Assembly: GCF_001999965.1 (NCBI RefSeq)
Contig: NZ_CP019646.1
Location: forward strand, 1,364,001 to 1,428,000
Direction: 5' to 3'
From: Limihaloglobus sulfuriphilus
GTDB lineage: Bacteria; Planctomycetota; Phycisphaerae; Sedimentisphaerales; Sedimentisphaeraceae
Length of the DNA: 64,000 nt
In this document: piece by piece, positions 34,823 through 44,625 of the stretch
Numbering within the stretch: position 1 is the stretch's first letter
Layout: the number at the start of each line of letters is the position of its first letter
Position numbers and translations under genes: made by a program
Notes under the pieces: generated by a model
Told to the model about the DNA's origin: nothing
Databases searched by the model: none
What the model saw: the letters and a program-made list of their open reading frames with translations, nothing else

Positions 34823-36751
34823 ATGAACAATTTAACAGGTCTTTCAAGACGTAGCTTTTAAAAATCTGCTTTTGCCGGTCTGGCAGCCTCGGCGGTCCTG
34901 CCGTCTTTTAGCCGCAGTCTGGAGAAACAGCGTCCTAACATACTGTGGATATCCACTGAGGACATAACCCCGCATTTAGGCTGCTGGGGCGAAGAATTCG
35001 CAATAACTCCAAACATTGACCAATTCGCGGCTGAGGGCATCCGTTACACACGCGCCTTTACTGTACACGGAGTCTGCGCACCCAGCAGATCGGGCATTAT
35101 AACCGGCATGTATCCCTCAAGTCTCGGCTCGTGCAACATGCGGTGTACCGCATCAAAGCCTGATTCGATAAAATGCTTTACCGAATACCTCCGCAAAGAG
35201 GGCTACTACTGCACCAACAGGGCAAAAGAAGATTACAACTTTGAGACACCAAAGAATGCCTGGGATGTTTCCGGCGAGAATGACAGTGCAAAGAAAGGCC
35301 CTGTCAGCCACTGGAGAGACCGGCCCGAGGGTAAGCCCTTTTTCGCGGTATTCAACTTCATGGAGACCCACGAATCGAGGCTGTGGAACAGTGCTGATTT
35401 TGAAAACACCCACCCCGAGAAACTAAACAAATCGCAGTGGCAGGATCCGGCAAATATGCAGGTGCCGCCGATTTATCCCGATACTGAAGCGGTAAGGAAA
35501 GACTTTGCCAGGCTATTTGAGCGAATTACCGAGTTTGATTATTTTGTCAAAGAGCGGCTTGACGAGCTCAAGCAGGCCGGTCTTTACGAAGACACCATCG
35601 TGTTTATCTGGTCAGACCACGGCAACGGCCTGCCGCGTGCAAAGAGATGGCTGTACGATTCAGGCACTCTGGCACACATTATTGTTCGTGTACCGGAAAA
35701 GTTCAAAACATACGACTGCCCCAAACCTGGAAGCATTGACGATAGACTTATAAACTTTATTGATCTGGGGCCTACCGTTCTCAATCTTGCAGGAATCAAG
35801 ACCCCTGAACACATGCAGGGACGGGCCTTTCTCGGCGAGAATCTGCCGCCGCAGCGTAATTACATATTCGCCGCGAGACAGAGGATTGATGAGCGGCATG
35901 ACATGATAAGGTCTGTAAGAGACCGCCGCTTCCGCTACATACGAAACTTTATGCCTTTCCAGCCGTATTTCAACCCTGTTCCGTATGCGGAAAAATGTAA
36001 CACCATGAAAGAGCTTCGAAGGCTGCACAAAGATGGTAAGCTCAATGCGGTTCAGGCCCAATGGATGGCAGACCGGAGGCCGTTCGAAGAGCTCTACGAC
36101 CTTGAGAATGATCCGTGGGAGACAAAAAATCTCGCCGATGACCCTCAATACAGCATTAGAAAGAAGCGACTGCAGACCGCACTCTATAACTGGATGGTAG
36201 ATACACGTGACACCGGTTTGCTGCCGGAGCCGGAAATGGCTCTCGAAACGCAGCGCTGCGGCAGTGAATATGAGATTTTTCACTCACCTGAAGGCAAAGA
36301 GCGGGTTGTAAGGCTGCTCAATATCGCAAATGTGTCGTCCAATCCGTCAGATAGTGATCGACCATTGATAAACAATGCCCTTGATAGCAAAGATGCATCT
36401 GAAAGATACTGGGCAGTGCTGGCCTTGGGGGAAATGGACAAACCCGGTAAGAACGGCATTAAGAATCTTGAAAATGCCCTTAACGACGAATCGACAAGTG
36501 TACGGATTGCCGCGGCACAATCGCTGTATTTTCACGGCCGGGAAAAAACAGCCGCCGATTCACTCATAAAAGAACTCTACGCGAAGAATCTTCAGGATGA
36601 GACGGTTCATTATGCGATTAACGTACTCGATTCATACTTCGGAGACGATGCAAAACCGGCTATAGAAAGAGTTAAAGAACTCCAGGATTCAAATCCCGGC
36701 AGATACAGCAAAAGAATGATCGAGATTTTTCTGGAAAAATTCGCCGTATAA
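34823..36751 (+). pseudogene. Sulfatase with HEAT repeats, in-frame stop in the Tat signal
   Basis: A 642-codon frame that starts at the ATG at 34823 after AAAGGGA. It is interrupted by TAA at 34859-34861 (codon 13), exactly where the Tat motif SRRSF(L)K needs Leu; TTA to TAA is a one-base change. After it the frame is open and intact: LWISTEDITPH, the formylglycine motif CAPSR (Cys85), WSDHGNG, then HEAT-like repeats (~480-620, RYWAVLALGEM, VRIAAAQSLYFHG). The next ATG (35108) would lose the catalytic Cys, so it cannot rescue activity. A recent nonsense mutation, a sequencing error or read-through are the options. It is the only sulfatase here on the plus strand and has no LacI-type operator in its own orientation. 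Confidence 0.85.
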
Positions 36752-36849
36752 ACCAGATATTGATAGTGTCTTTCTGTTAATATCCGGCCGGCAAAATCTC
36801 AAAAAACTTACAAACGGAATAGCTTTTTTAAAAATAATAAAAAAAACTC

Positions 36850-36878
36850 TTGCCAAACCTTGATGTTTTATGTAAATT
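36850..36878 (+). promoter_or_regulatory. Possible promoter of tRNA-Glu
   Basis: TTGCCA (36850-36855), a 17-bp spacer, TAAATT (36873-36878), about 50 bp before the tRNA. Confidence 0.5.
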
Positions 36879-36930
36879 CTCCGGTCTCTTATGTTGTAGC
36901 CTCTCTCTATTGAGAGTTGATCATAGACAA

Positions 36931-37005
36931 GGCCCCATCGTCTAGTCAGGTCTAGGACACCGGGTTTTCATCCCGACAACAGGGGTTCGAATCCCCTTGG
37001 GGTCA
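36931..37005 (+). tRNA. tRNA-Glu (TTC)
   Basis: A 75-nt cloverleaf: acceptor GGCCCCA/TGGGGTC, anticodon TTC (36967-36969) in loop TTTTCAT, T arm AGGGG-TTCGAAT-CCCCT. The outermost anticodon-stem pair is a C-A mismatch. CCA is not encoded. It marks the edge of the accessory region that follows. Confidence 0.95.
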
Positions 37006-37013
37006 TTTTGAAA

Positions 37014-37046
37014 CAGCCTTTAAGATGCTTTAAGGGCTGTTTTTTT
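37014..37046 (+). terminator. Rho-independent terminator of tRNA-Glu
   Basis: An 11-bp stem (37014-37024 with 37029-37039, two G-U pairs), a 4-nt loop, then T7. Confidence 0.9.
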
Positions 37047-37542
37047 ATGTCTATTTTTGGAATGTGCTAAGGAATGTGCTAAAAAATGTAGGGAGAAAAT
37101 CGCCTAAAATGAGCACCAAGAAGAGGTTGAAAAAAACTATAAAAACTCTTCATTTTCCCTCTTTTTTGCTTACCCTATTTTACCCATTTAAACTTGCAGC
37201 GTCTTATATCTAGGGCTATAGTTACCTAAGAGTATTTGCAATTTAATATAATTATTCAATGTTTTCTAATGAGATTGAAGACAAGCCCATATAGCAAGCA
37301 GCGACTTCGATTGTAAACTCTTTAAAAATAGTATTTTATAGATATTTAATTACGTATTGCTTCTTTATAACAGCACCAGAGGGGTTTTTGGTTTTTGAAA
37401 ATGAGCCAAAAAGCCATACAAAGCCACATCTCGGAGATGATTTTCACATTTTTTTCACATTAAAGTAGATGAAAAGTGGACAGAAAATAAGCTATGGGCA
37501 AATATGTCAATTTTGGGGGATATGAGATTGCTGAAATCCAAA
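37047..37542. other. AT-rich intergenic region between tRNA-Glu and the Rhs array
   Basis: About 500 bp with no supported gene. It begins with a tandem 12-bp repeat (GGAATGTGCTAA twice, ~37058-37081). Repeats directly behind a tRNA often mark old integration sites, but I found no second copy of the tRNA end in the window. Confidence 0.5.
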
Positions 37543-37591
37543 ACTGCCAATCTGTTCATACTCTGCTATCACGCCGCCCATTTTATCATAG
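37543..37591 (-). pseudogene. Remnant of a further Rhs tip cassette
   Basis: On the minus strand this encodes YDKMGGVIAEYEQIGS, the first residues of the repeated Rhs constant segment (YDKMGNVISEYEQIG elsewhere); homology then stops. The stop codon of the preceding membrane-protein gene lies inside the TATGAT of this repeat. It shows that the array once continued towards tRNA-Glu. Confidence 0.8.
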
Positions 37592-38326
37592 TTCATTTTT
37601 TTTATGTCTAATTGTTCCCAATTTGTTCAGAATTCTTATCAGAATGTATATAGATAAGAACTCAACTAAAAAAACATACGGAATAAGCATAGTTAAGTCT
37701 AAAGATGACACTAAAGGACTAATTTTCAAGATAAATAAAACAGGTATGAATACTGATAATATGAACAAAATAACACAAGAATATGAACCACTAATCTCTT
37801 GATTTCTGTATTTTCCAAACAAGCGACTCAATGCGATAAATATACCGTAAAAAATTACTATGCAAAAGACCATAAGGCAAAAAGTCATAACCCAAGTTCT
37901 AGGATAAATAAGAATGTTAAACTCAGGAAATCCTTGTTTAAGCAAAATTAAACTTTCATTAAGACTCAAATCTTGCGTAAGTTCAGGCAAGGTTTCAAAA
38001 AAGCATGTAATTTCATCTGTAACAGAGTCAATTGCAGCCCAACCATCACGAGTTTTTAAAATAATATATTCTTCTTCAAGTGCAAATCGGTCAACTCCTT
38101 TCAAAATAGGCTCTGTCATTTCCATATTTCCCAACTTTTCTTTAATTATAAAACCAGACATTTCAGTACCGCTCAGAGCTAAATAATATCCGTTTTTAAT
38201 TTTTACATTTGCATCTATACCATTTGTCAGAACAAAGGCAAAGTAAGTTAGATTGTAGCCAATTAAGGTGACACCAATTAAAAAAACAGTAACCATAAAC
38301 ATTTTCATTGCATATCTTAGTTGCAT
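37586..38326 (-). CDS. Multi-pass membrane protein, candidate immunity to tip 4
   Basis: A 246-aa protein with about four membrane segments (residues ~10-32, ~145-168, ~182-203, ~212-235) and a ~100-residue extracytoplasmic-looking domain between the first two. I recognise no family. It follows the Rhs tip of cassette 4 directly; its start overlaps that frame by 10 nt, with GGAGGT just before the ATG. An unrelated small gene placed right after each variable Rhs tip is the usual position of an immunity gene, and the membrane location would protect against a toxin acting in or across the inner membrane. Function inferred from position only. Confidence 0.7.
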   Translation of the reverse strand: MQLRYAMKMFMVTVFLIGVTLIGYNLTYFAFVLTNGIDANVKIKNGYYLALSGTEMSGFIIKEKLGNMEMTEPILKGVDRFALEEEYIILKTRDGWAAIDSVTDEITCFFETLPELTQDLSLNESLILLKQGFPEFNILIYPRTWVMTFCLMVFCIVIFYGIFIALSRLFGKYRNQEISGSYSCVILFILSVFIPVLFILKISPLVSSLDLTMLIPYVFLVEFLSIYILIRILNKLGTIRHKKNEL

Positions 38327-39098
38327 GGTACCTCCAACTTTGCATTGTAGTCATGAAACATATGTATTACTGTCCAATACGGAGTTCCAAACTTGTTCAA
38401 TTCTGTTCCTACATAGAAGTAGCCAAATTTATCTTTTAATGTTATTTCAATTTTGCACCTAACTTCCAATTGAGCACTTCCTTGTCTGCAACAACTTTTG
38501 TGCAAGCAACATACAGGTTTGTAATCAACGGAACTGTAAATTCCTGACAATCGGCCATCACCTTGGTCTCCGCCATTGCCAATGGTACCAGAGAGCGTCC
38601 AATCTCCACCTGAATAATAACCAAAATTATTAAGAGGTAGAGATGCGGTTTGGAACCTCCTTTCACTATCAAGTTGCATGCTCTCTGACCAAAATTTGGC
38701 TAAACCCTCTATGTCTTCATCAACACGTTTGAAAATAGTTCCATCAATAGTGTTTTGGACATAATTTGAAAATTGACTCTTGCCATTAAACTCTACAGTT
38801 TTACCTCCGCCAAAAATCAAATGTGTATTTGCTCTTACTACTCCCCAATTCCCACTCCGGCCTTGTGTATCCCAAACTCCAATATCTTTACATCCTGTTA
38901 TAGAAGATTTATTTCTGAATGATGACATCAGCCCCCAATCATCTCTTCCATTGACAGGGTCGTGATTGGCAAACACCTGCAAACCGGCACCGTCATCAAG
39001 CTGGCGGATTGGGGAGAACGGGTTATTCCAATTTCCATCAGGATTGACTCCGTGCGGGTCATCTGTAATGAATTTACGCTCTGTTGGGCTGTAATATC
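38317..39098 (-). pseudogene. Rhs orphan cassette 4, distal part with variable tip
   Basis: The 3' portion of a tip cassette cut off from its 5' portion (41613-42101) by the IS66-type element. It reads SPTERKFITDDPHGVNPDG, then GLQVFANHDPVNGRDDWGL (end of the conserved core), then a unique 203-aa tip (38317-38928). The tip has VCCLHKSCC near tip residue 139 and TPYWTVIHMFHDYN near the end. Removing the element and one copy of its 8-bp target repeat restores RNRYYSPTERK in frame. There is no signal peptide and no proper start, so it would be expressed only after recombination into the full-length gene. Confidence 0.8.
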
Positions 39099-39157
39099 GT
39101 AAGGTTTCGAGGAACTGCACCCTTGAAAAAAAATAGCTGGGGCAAGCTGGTGGTTCG

Positions 39158-40732
39158 TCAGGAGGCTTTCAATATCTGTTCTTTGACAATTTTGCCTTCT
39201 TCAGTGTTAGACTCAGGTTTCTTCCAGTTGCTGGGGAGAAGCTCGTCTATTTTGTGTCCCGGGTGGGTGCTCACTCTTCTCAGTACATCGTTGAAGTAGG
39301 CGAACGGGTCGTGGCCCATCAATTTACAGCTTGCTACCAGGCTGTAGATAATCGATGCTCGCCAGGCTCCGGCCTCACTTCCGGCAAACATATAGTTTTT
39401 GCGTCCCACCACGACTGTTCGCAGCGTCCTCTCTGCCAGATTATTATCAATATCCAGAATCGGATCCTCCGTATATCTGCACAGGGCATCCCACTGGTTC
39501 AAAGCGTAGGTTACCGCCTTGCCTGTCGGGGTCTTTGGCAGCACTTGAGCATTGTATTCGTCAAGAAGGCTCTTTATTTCTTCGAGTATCGGCACAGCCT
39601 CTTTCTGTCGGGCTTCCAACAGCTGCTCATCGGAGTACTCTTCGCGTTTAGCCCTGCTTTCAATCGCATATAGCCTGCCCCATAATACCGTCATACGGGT
39701 ACCCCTGAGGGGATCGTCATCTATAGCATACTCGAACTTTCTTCGCGCATGGGCGTTGCAGCCAATTTCCGTGGCCTTACCTTTATTAAAAAACTCATCA
39801 TATCCGCTGTATGCATCGGCCTGAACCTTGCCGGCATAATCACCAAGGAATTCCAGCGGCCCTTGTCTTGATCTTGTGGGCGTAAAATCAAACACCACAT
39901 TACTCTTATCATCAATATAGGTCCACAAATAACCGTTATAGGTGGAACCTTTACGTTTTCTGCTCTTTATTGGGATACGGGTGTCATCGGTATTAATCTT
40001 TGGAGACTCAAGAATCTTCCTGTGCATCCTTTTAACCAGGGGTTCCAGCAGATCAGCACATTTATCGACCCAACCACACATTGTGGATACATTTATATCA
40101 ACACCATGCCGCTTGAGGATGCTTTCCAGTCTGTTCAAGGGTGCATGATCACAATACTTACTCGTTATTATATGAGCCAGCAGTCCCTCGCCGGCGATAC
40201 CCTTGTCTATCGCCCTTGGGGGAAGCGGACCAATAGATATCTCTGATTCGCAAGCCTTGCAGCAAAATTTCTTCCTGACATACTCTTTGACGTAAAACGA
40301 TGCCGGGACATATTCGAGTACCTCTGTTGTCTCAGAGCCGATTACTTCCTTAGGCGTATTGCATACAGGACAGATCTTTTCTTCTTCGGAGGGTTCTATC
40401 TCGATGGTCTCTCTCGGAAGGTCAGCCGGCAGAGGGTTACGGCCATTATGTTTTTTCTTTCTGCCGGTCTTCTTGACGGGTTCAGCCTTTTCTTCTCTCT
40501 GCTGCTCTACCTTGGCCTTAACCTCTTCGTACATATCTTCAAACAAAAGCCTTTGGGCGGGATCAAGTTTCTCGCTCTTTTTGCCGAACAGCTGACGCTT
40601 GAGATAATGCAGCTGGCCGGTAAGATCATCTATTTGTTCAAGCAGCGTGAGCACCATACTCTTAAGAGTCTCCACATTGGAGGGTAACTCTTCTTTAGAT
40701 GTTTCAGCTGTTATTTTTGTTTCTTTTGCCAT
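39158..40732 (-). CDS. tnpC: IS66-family transposase TnpC
   Basis: A 524-aa DDE transposase. It has an N-terminal coiled coil (~residues 15-85), a zinc-finger-like CPVCNTPKE...FCCKAC region (~115-165), and a catalytic core with INTDDTRIP, VQADAYSGYDEFF and the final segment LDIDNNLAERTLR. The C-terminal IS66 segment (YSLVASCKLMGHDPFAYFNDVL) is complete. The length is normal for the family. It is the last gene of the element, which appears intact and potentially active. Confidence 0.96.
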   Translation of the reverse strand: MAKETKITAETSKEELPSNVETLKSMVLTLLEQIDDLTGQLHYLKRQLFGKKSEKLDPAQRLLFEDMYEEVKAKVEQQREEKAEPVKKTGRKKKHNGRNPLPADLPRETIEIEPSEEEKICPVCNTPKEVIGSETTEVLEYVPASFYVKEYVRKKFCCKACESEISIGPLPPRAIDKGIAGEGLLAHIITSKYCDHAPLNRLESILKRHGVDINVSTMCGWVDKCADLLEPLVKRMHRKILESPKINTDDTRIPIKSRKRKGSTYNGYLWTYIDDKSNVVFDFTPTRSRQGPLEFLGDYAGKVQADAYSGYDEFFNKGKATEIGCNAHARRKFEYAIDDDPLRGTRMTVLWGRLYAIESRAKREEYSDEQLLEARQKEAVPILEEIKSLLDEYNAQVLPKTPTGKAVTYALNQWDALCRYTEDPILDIDNNLAERTLRTVVVGRKNYMFAGSEAGAWRASIIYSLVASCKLMGHDPFAYFNDVLRRVSTHPGHKIDELLPSNWKKPESNTEEGKIVKEQILKAS

Positions 40733-40842
40733 TTGATAAGACGAAATAGTATTGTTCTTAACGATGAAATAAGTATATCAGAAACAGCTGAAAAAGCAAG
40801 AAAAAATAAGAAAATAAATGCAGTATTTTTAACTTTCAGGGC

Positions 40843-41202
40843 CTATGGAGGCGTTTTACGCTCATAACGCTTTCTTCTTCTCGCCTTGAAAAGATCTATC
40901 CCCTCGAGTATCCATGTAAGCTTTGAAATGTCAACCTCAATTGAGGGTTGTTTTGATGGGTTTTTCAGTTTTTCAAAAGTTCCCTCTTCAAGACGTTTAT
41001 ACCAGATGGCAAAACCTGTCCTGTCCCAGAAGAGTATCTTGCACTTGTCCCCATGCTTGTTGAAGAACACGAACAGATGGCCGCTCAACGGATCCTTGAG
41101 CATAAAACTTTCGGTCAGCATCGAGAGCTTATTGAATCCGCATCGCATGTCGGTAGGTTGAGTGTATATGAATATCCTGACCGATGATGGAAGTGTCAGC
41201 AT
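40843..41202 (-). CDS. tnpB: IS66 accessory protein TnpB
   Basis: A 119-aa IS66 Orf2 protein. The family pattern is complete: YTQPTDMRCGFNKL (residues ~13-26), GHLFVFFNKHGDKCKILFWD (~41-60) and GFAIWYKRLEEGTF. It is required for transposition in studied IS66 members, although its exact role is unclear. It overlaps tnpA by 7 nt. Confidence 0.95.
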   Translation of the reverse strand: MLTLPSSVRIFIYTQPTDMRCGFNKLSMLTESFMLKDPLSGHLFVFFNKHGDKCKILFWDRTGFAIWYKRLEEGTFEKLKNPSKQPSIEVDISKLTWILEGIDLFKARRRKRYERKTPP

Positions 41203-41531
41203 AACCCGGCCTCACGCAGAACACCGACCACGCGGGCCAGCAATTCACTCTCGGTTGAAGGGCTGATACGCAGAACGCTGCCGGAGCTTAGGATAAGTTC
41301 CAGTGGTGTTGGATTACCGGCGGGCAATGTAACCTCGACAAAACCGGATTTCTCCGGCACTTTCGTCGGCTTGTCAGGACTGAGCTTCTTTCGCCAGCTG
41401 TAAAATGTCGGCTCGGATAACCCCTCCTGTTTGCAGAACTGCCGGACCGGCAACCCGCTTGAACGCCAGGTCTCAATTACCATCTCCCAGAACCTGCGTT
41501 GTTCCAGGTCTGACTGTTTTTCAATGCTCAT
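41196..41531 (-). CDS. tnpA: IS66 accessory protein TnpA (helix-turn-helix)
   Basis: 111 aa from the ATG at 41531, which has GGAGA 6 nt upstream; the frame is open to 41561. It has a helix-turn-helix of the IS3/IS66 Orf1 type (residues ~10-45, WRSSGLPVRQFCKQEGLSEPTFYSWRKKL), probably binding the element ends. Confidence 0.92.
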   Translation of the reverse strand: MSIEKQSDLEQRRFWEMVIETWRSSGLPVRQFCKQEGLSEPTFYSWRKKLSPDKPTKVPEKSGFVEVTLPAGNPTPLELILSSGSVLRISPSTESELLARVVGVLREAGLC

Positions 41532-41612
41532 GATTTGTCTCCAGTAATTATCATGAGCCAAATTATCAACTTTTCAAAGATCAATACAAGATGGACTTGC
41601 TCGAGACCTTAC

Positions 41613-42101
41613 GTAATATCGGTTACGCAGGTAATAGTTGCCGGTTTCGTAGTCGAGATAATAACCGTTCCACAAAACGCTCAAGCCTTGCAGGTCAACG
41701 CCCTGGGCTACTGAAGCATTGCCCCAGGCATCATAGATTATCTCATCTATTCCGCCTACGTCGTTTGTCTTGGCTATCACAGAGCCGCGGGAATCGGTCA
41801 AGAGATATGACCGCTGGGAGTAAAAAACTTCATCTGCTATTACAGGAACCCACTCAACAAGGTCGTCGGAATCTATCTCATCGTCATTGTTGGTATCCCA
41901 CGCGGCAAGCTCTTCTAAAGAGCAGTCTGGAGAGCAGAGCCACGCATCGGCGAAATCGGCGAACCACTCATAGACGGTAGTATATGAGTCCGGCGGCATC
42001 TGCATATAGACTACCTCTCCACCGGCTCCGTAAACGTAGTCACGAGCCCAGTTTATACTGCCTGTTCCAATCTGTTCATACTCTGATATCACATTGCCCA
42101 T
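41613..42101 (-). pseudogene. Rhs orphan cassette 4, proximal part
   Basis: The 5' portion of the cassette split by the IS66-type element. It starts at MGNVISEYEQIGTG and runs to LRNRYY. It belongs to the same sub-type as the full-length protein, with DSYTTVYEWFADFADAWLC and a dockerin-like loop DTNNDDEIDSDD. There is no ribosome-binding site before the ATG; homology to the full-length gene starts a few codons earlier (TATGATAAGATGGGC). This fits a silent recombination donor rather than an independent gene. Confidence 0.8.
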
Positions 42102-42191
42102 CTTATCATAGAAAATAATATTTCAGCTGAAATCTTTAGATTTTAAGTATAAAGCTGTTAAGTTAAAGATTTCTAAAACTATAATTTTTCT

Positions 42192-42722
42192 CTAATATCG
42201 AGAAACTCCAATCAAAAATGAACCATCAATCTTTCTATATGATGCCACAAATTTAAATGTATAATTTTTTGATTCTAAATTCGCATAACCCCACAAGTCG
42301 TCTGGTGAACTACCTGACATTTTTTTAGTGTTTAGGCCTAATTTGGAAATATGTTTGGACCAAGATTCAGAAAAACTTTCATAAATGTCTTTTTGATAGT
42401 TATTATAATAAGTTTTGTTATCCTGCTTTACCCTATAGTCAATAAACGAAGTAAAAAAATTGGTAAAAGATTTTTCTTTAGTAGTACCGGAGATTAAGAC
42501 TGTAAAATGCCCTCTACTCATAACATTCGTATGTTGAACATATCTAATACCATCAGATGTATCTAATCCATCTAAATAGTCACCTACATACTTTAGGTCA
42601 GAGATGTTTTCTAATTGCCCTACAGTCCACGCATTTAAAACAGGATAAACAAATACACCCCATATTATTATTAAAGATAATAATACGGCAACAATTCTAA
42701 ATAATATATGTTTTTTTTTCAA
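42192..42722 (-). CDS. Membrane-anchored protein, candidate immunity to tip 3
   Basis: A 176-aa protein with one N-terminal membrane helix (residues ~8-30) and a ~145-aa extracytoplasmic domain. I recognise no family. It starts 5 nt after the stop codon that ends the un-mutated frame of cassette 3 (42728), the same close coupling seen at the other tips. Its role as immunity protein is inferred from position. The tip beside it is broken, so the gene may persist as protection against siblings that carry the intact tip. Confidence 0.68.
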   Translation of the reverse strand: MKKKHILFRIVAVLLSLIIIWGVFVYPVLNAWTVGQLENISDLKYVGDYLDGLDTSDGIRYVQHTNVMSRGHFTVLISGTTKEKSFTNFFTSFIDYRVKQDNKTYYNNYQKDIYESFSESWSKHISKLGLNTKKMSGSSPDDLWGYANLESKNYTFKFVASYRKIDGSFLIGVSRY

Positions 42723-42727
42723 AATTA

Positions 42728-43572
42728 TTATCTCTTAATAAATGTTATATCTGTTGTATCTGTCCAATTAATTTCAACGTTAAAATCAGTATCTAAAATT
42801 TTATCTCCCCAAATATCCCACAATGCTTCGAGAGTTAGCCATGCAGATTGCCCTCCTTTAATCCACCAATTTTCATCTTTGGAAACTCATTCATATGTAT
42901 TAAGTGCTTCTTTAAAATCATGAGCATCAATATCATCATACCAAGTCCACTGAACATCTAAATTATTTGTTTGACAGTTTATTCCTTTACAACACACATC
43001 AAAAGAACCGTTAGCGGAAACACGGTGTGCACCTCCTAACCAATAGGCAGTAGTTGGTGGAATTGCTCCTCCAAAATTCCAGTCGCCTGCGACTCTGTGG
43101 GTGTCAAAACGAATTTTCCCATTACGTTTAGCCTTTTTAATATAGTGTTGTCTAATATAATCCTTAAATCTACTTTCAATTTCTCTCTGCTCATCTTCAA
43201 GAGTATAGCAATTTGTTCTAAGCCTATTAATAATTAGACCAGTTAATAATCTTGAATAAACAATTCCACTTATTTTTGTCCCGATTGAAACAGGAGTTGA
43301 AACTGGTGGTTCCCACCCAGGCAGAGGCTCGCCTGTTAAAGGGTTATCAACTGGATTCCAAGGAGTGGAATCATAGAACAGCCCCCAATCATCCCTGCCG
43401 TTTACCGGGTCGTGATTGGCAAACACCTGTAAACCGGCACCGTCAATGAGCTGGTCTTTCGGGGCGAACGGATTGTTCCAGTTTTCATCAGGATTAACTC
43501 CGTGCGGGTCTTCTGTTACAAAAGAGCGTTCTACAGGTGAATAATACCTGTTTTTTAGATAATAGTTACCGG
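42728..43572 (-). pseudogene. Rhs orphan cassette 3, distal part with nonsense-interrupted tip
   Basis: This continues the cassette whose proximal part is 46247-46740. It reads NYYLKNRYYSPVERSF and onward to GRDDWGL, then a tip with GSFDVCCKGINC and VQWTWYDDID, homologous to the tip of the full-length protein. An in-frame TGA at 42887-42889 stops the tip, but the same frame continues with VSKDENWWIKGG and SAWLTLEALWDIWGD to TAA at 42728. That tail matches the C-terminus of the full-length protein in layout. The tip is thus disrupted twice, by IS21 and by a nonsense codon. Confidence 0.8.
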
Positions 43573-43823
43573 TGTCAATCGGCGCTTTAAATTAGGTCAC
43601 TATGAGCGCGTTCAAAATGGGTCAGTTAAACCAGTTGTTATTTACTATTTTTAGTTTCATTTGTCAAGTTGGATTTGGATAAAACGATTATTTTCGACGT
43701 TATTGGGCAGATACGCCAGGCCTGTTTCGCCCGGACCGGCGGCCGGGTGAGAATGGGCCACCCAAAAAGCTCGTCGGAACCTGGCCGCCGCAAGCCGGGC
43801 GGGACAGGCCGGTTAAGACTGAG

Positions 43824-44591
43824 TCAGCCTTCATGGCCGGCTCTTTTCTCACAGGCACCATGCTCGGCACGGTCCTTGAGACGGTAGCTGCGGCCTGTGA
43901 TGTTGATGATCTCAGCATGATGCAAAAACCTGTCCAGGATTGCGGTTGCCGATGGTACATCGCCAATTAGCTTGCCCCAGTCTTCCAGCGGCCTGTTGGA
44001 GGTCATCATCGTGGATTTGTTTTCATATCGCCGCATAATGATCTCCAGCAGATACTCGCCGCAGCGTTTTGGCAGATGCTTGATGCCCATATCATCGATT
44101 ATCAGCAGCTCCGGCTTGAGATATCTGTTCATTACCTTATCCTGACAGGCAAAGGCATCTTCGTGCAGAAAATCCCTGGCAACATCAAATATCGAGCGGT
44201 ACCGCACAGCCATGCCTGCCTTGACTGCCTGATAGCCTATCGCCTGACACAAATGACTCTTGCCCACACCCGGCGGGCCAAGCAGCAAAACATCAATGCC
44301 CTCACTGATAAAGCGGCATGTGGCCATATCAAATATCCGGCTTCTTTTAATCGAAGTGTTGAACTGCCAGTCAAACTCCTCCAGTGTCTTGAGTTCTCTA
44401 AACCCGGCAGCCTTAATACCCCTTTGGATCTGGCGATGCTTTCTGACCAGCATCTCATCCTGCAGGATCAGTTCTAAAAACTCAGCATGAGTGAGGCTGT
44501 TGCCGGCTGCCTCCTGCAATCGAACTTCAAGTATCTCAAGCATACCTGACAACCTTAGTGATTTTAATGTGTTGTGCAGTGAATTGTTCAT
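43824..44591 (-). CDS. istB: IS21 helper ATPase IstB
   Basis: A 255-aa AAA+ ATPase related to DnaC. Walker A is GPPGVGKSH (~residue 107), Walker B is LLIIDDMGIKHLP (~165) and the sensor segment is MMTSNRPLEDWG. It forms oligomers that select target DNA and stimulate IstA. It starts 34 nt after istA, without the overlap seen in many IS21 members. The GC-rich stretch between it and the left end (~43700-43820) has several short inverted repeats but no gene. Confidence 0.95.
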   Translation of the reverse strand: MNNSLHNTLKSLRLSGMLEILEVRLQEAAGNSLTHAEFLELILQDEMLVRKHRQIQRGIKAAGFRELKTLEEFDWQFNTSIKRSRIFDMATCRFISEGIDVLLLGPPGVGKSHLCQAIGYQAVKAGMAVRYRSIFDVARDFLHEDAFACQDKVMNRYLKPELLIIDDMGIKHLPKRCGEYLLEIIMRRYENKSTMMTSNRPLEDWGKLIGDVPSATAILDRFLHHAEIINITGRSYRLKDRAEHGACEKRAGHEG

Positions 44592-44625
44592 AATAATCTG
44601 CTCCTGAATAAGTTATGATTATTGT

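Larger units (their letters stand above)
39099..41612 (-). mobile_element. Complete IS66-family insertion sequence
   Basis: A 2514-bp element with terminal inverted repeats beginning GTAAGGTTTCGAG and, at the other end, GTAAGGTCTCGAG. It is flanked by a perfect 8-bp target duplication GTAATATC (39091-39098 and 41613-41620), the size typical of IS66. It carries tnpA, tnpB and tnpC in the usual order, all intact. It is inserted in the Arg-Tyr-Tyr codons of Rhs orphan cassette 4. Confidence 0.95.

Noticed and set aside
36347-36535. Short minus-strand frame inside the broken sulfatase
   Set aside because: It is antisense to the HEAT-repeat coding sequence, which reads cleanly in the sulfatase frame.
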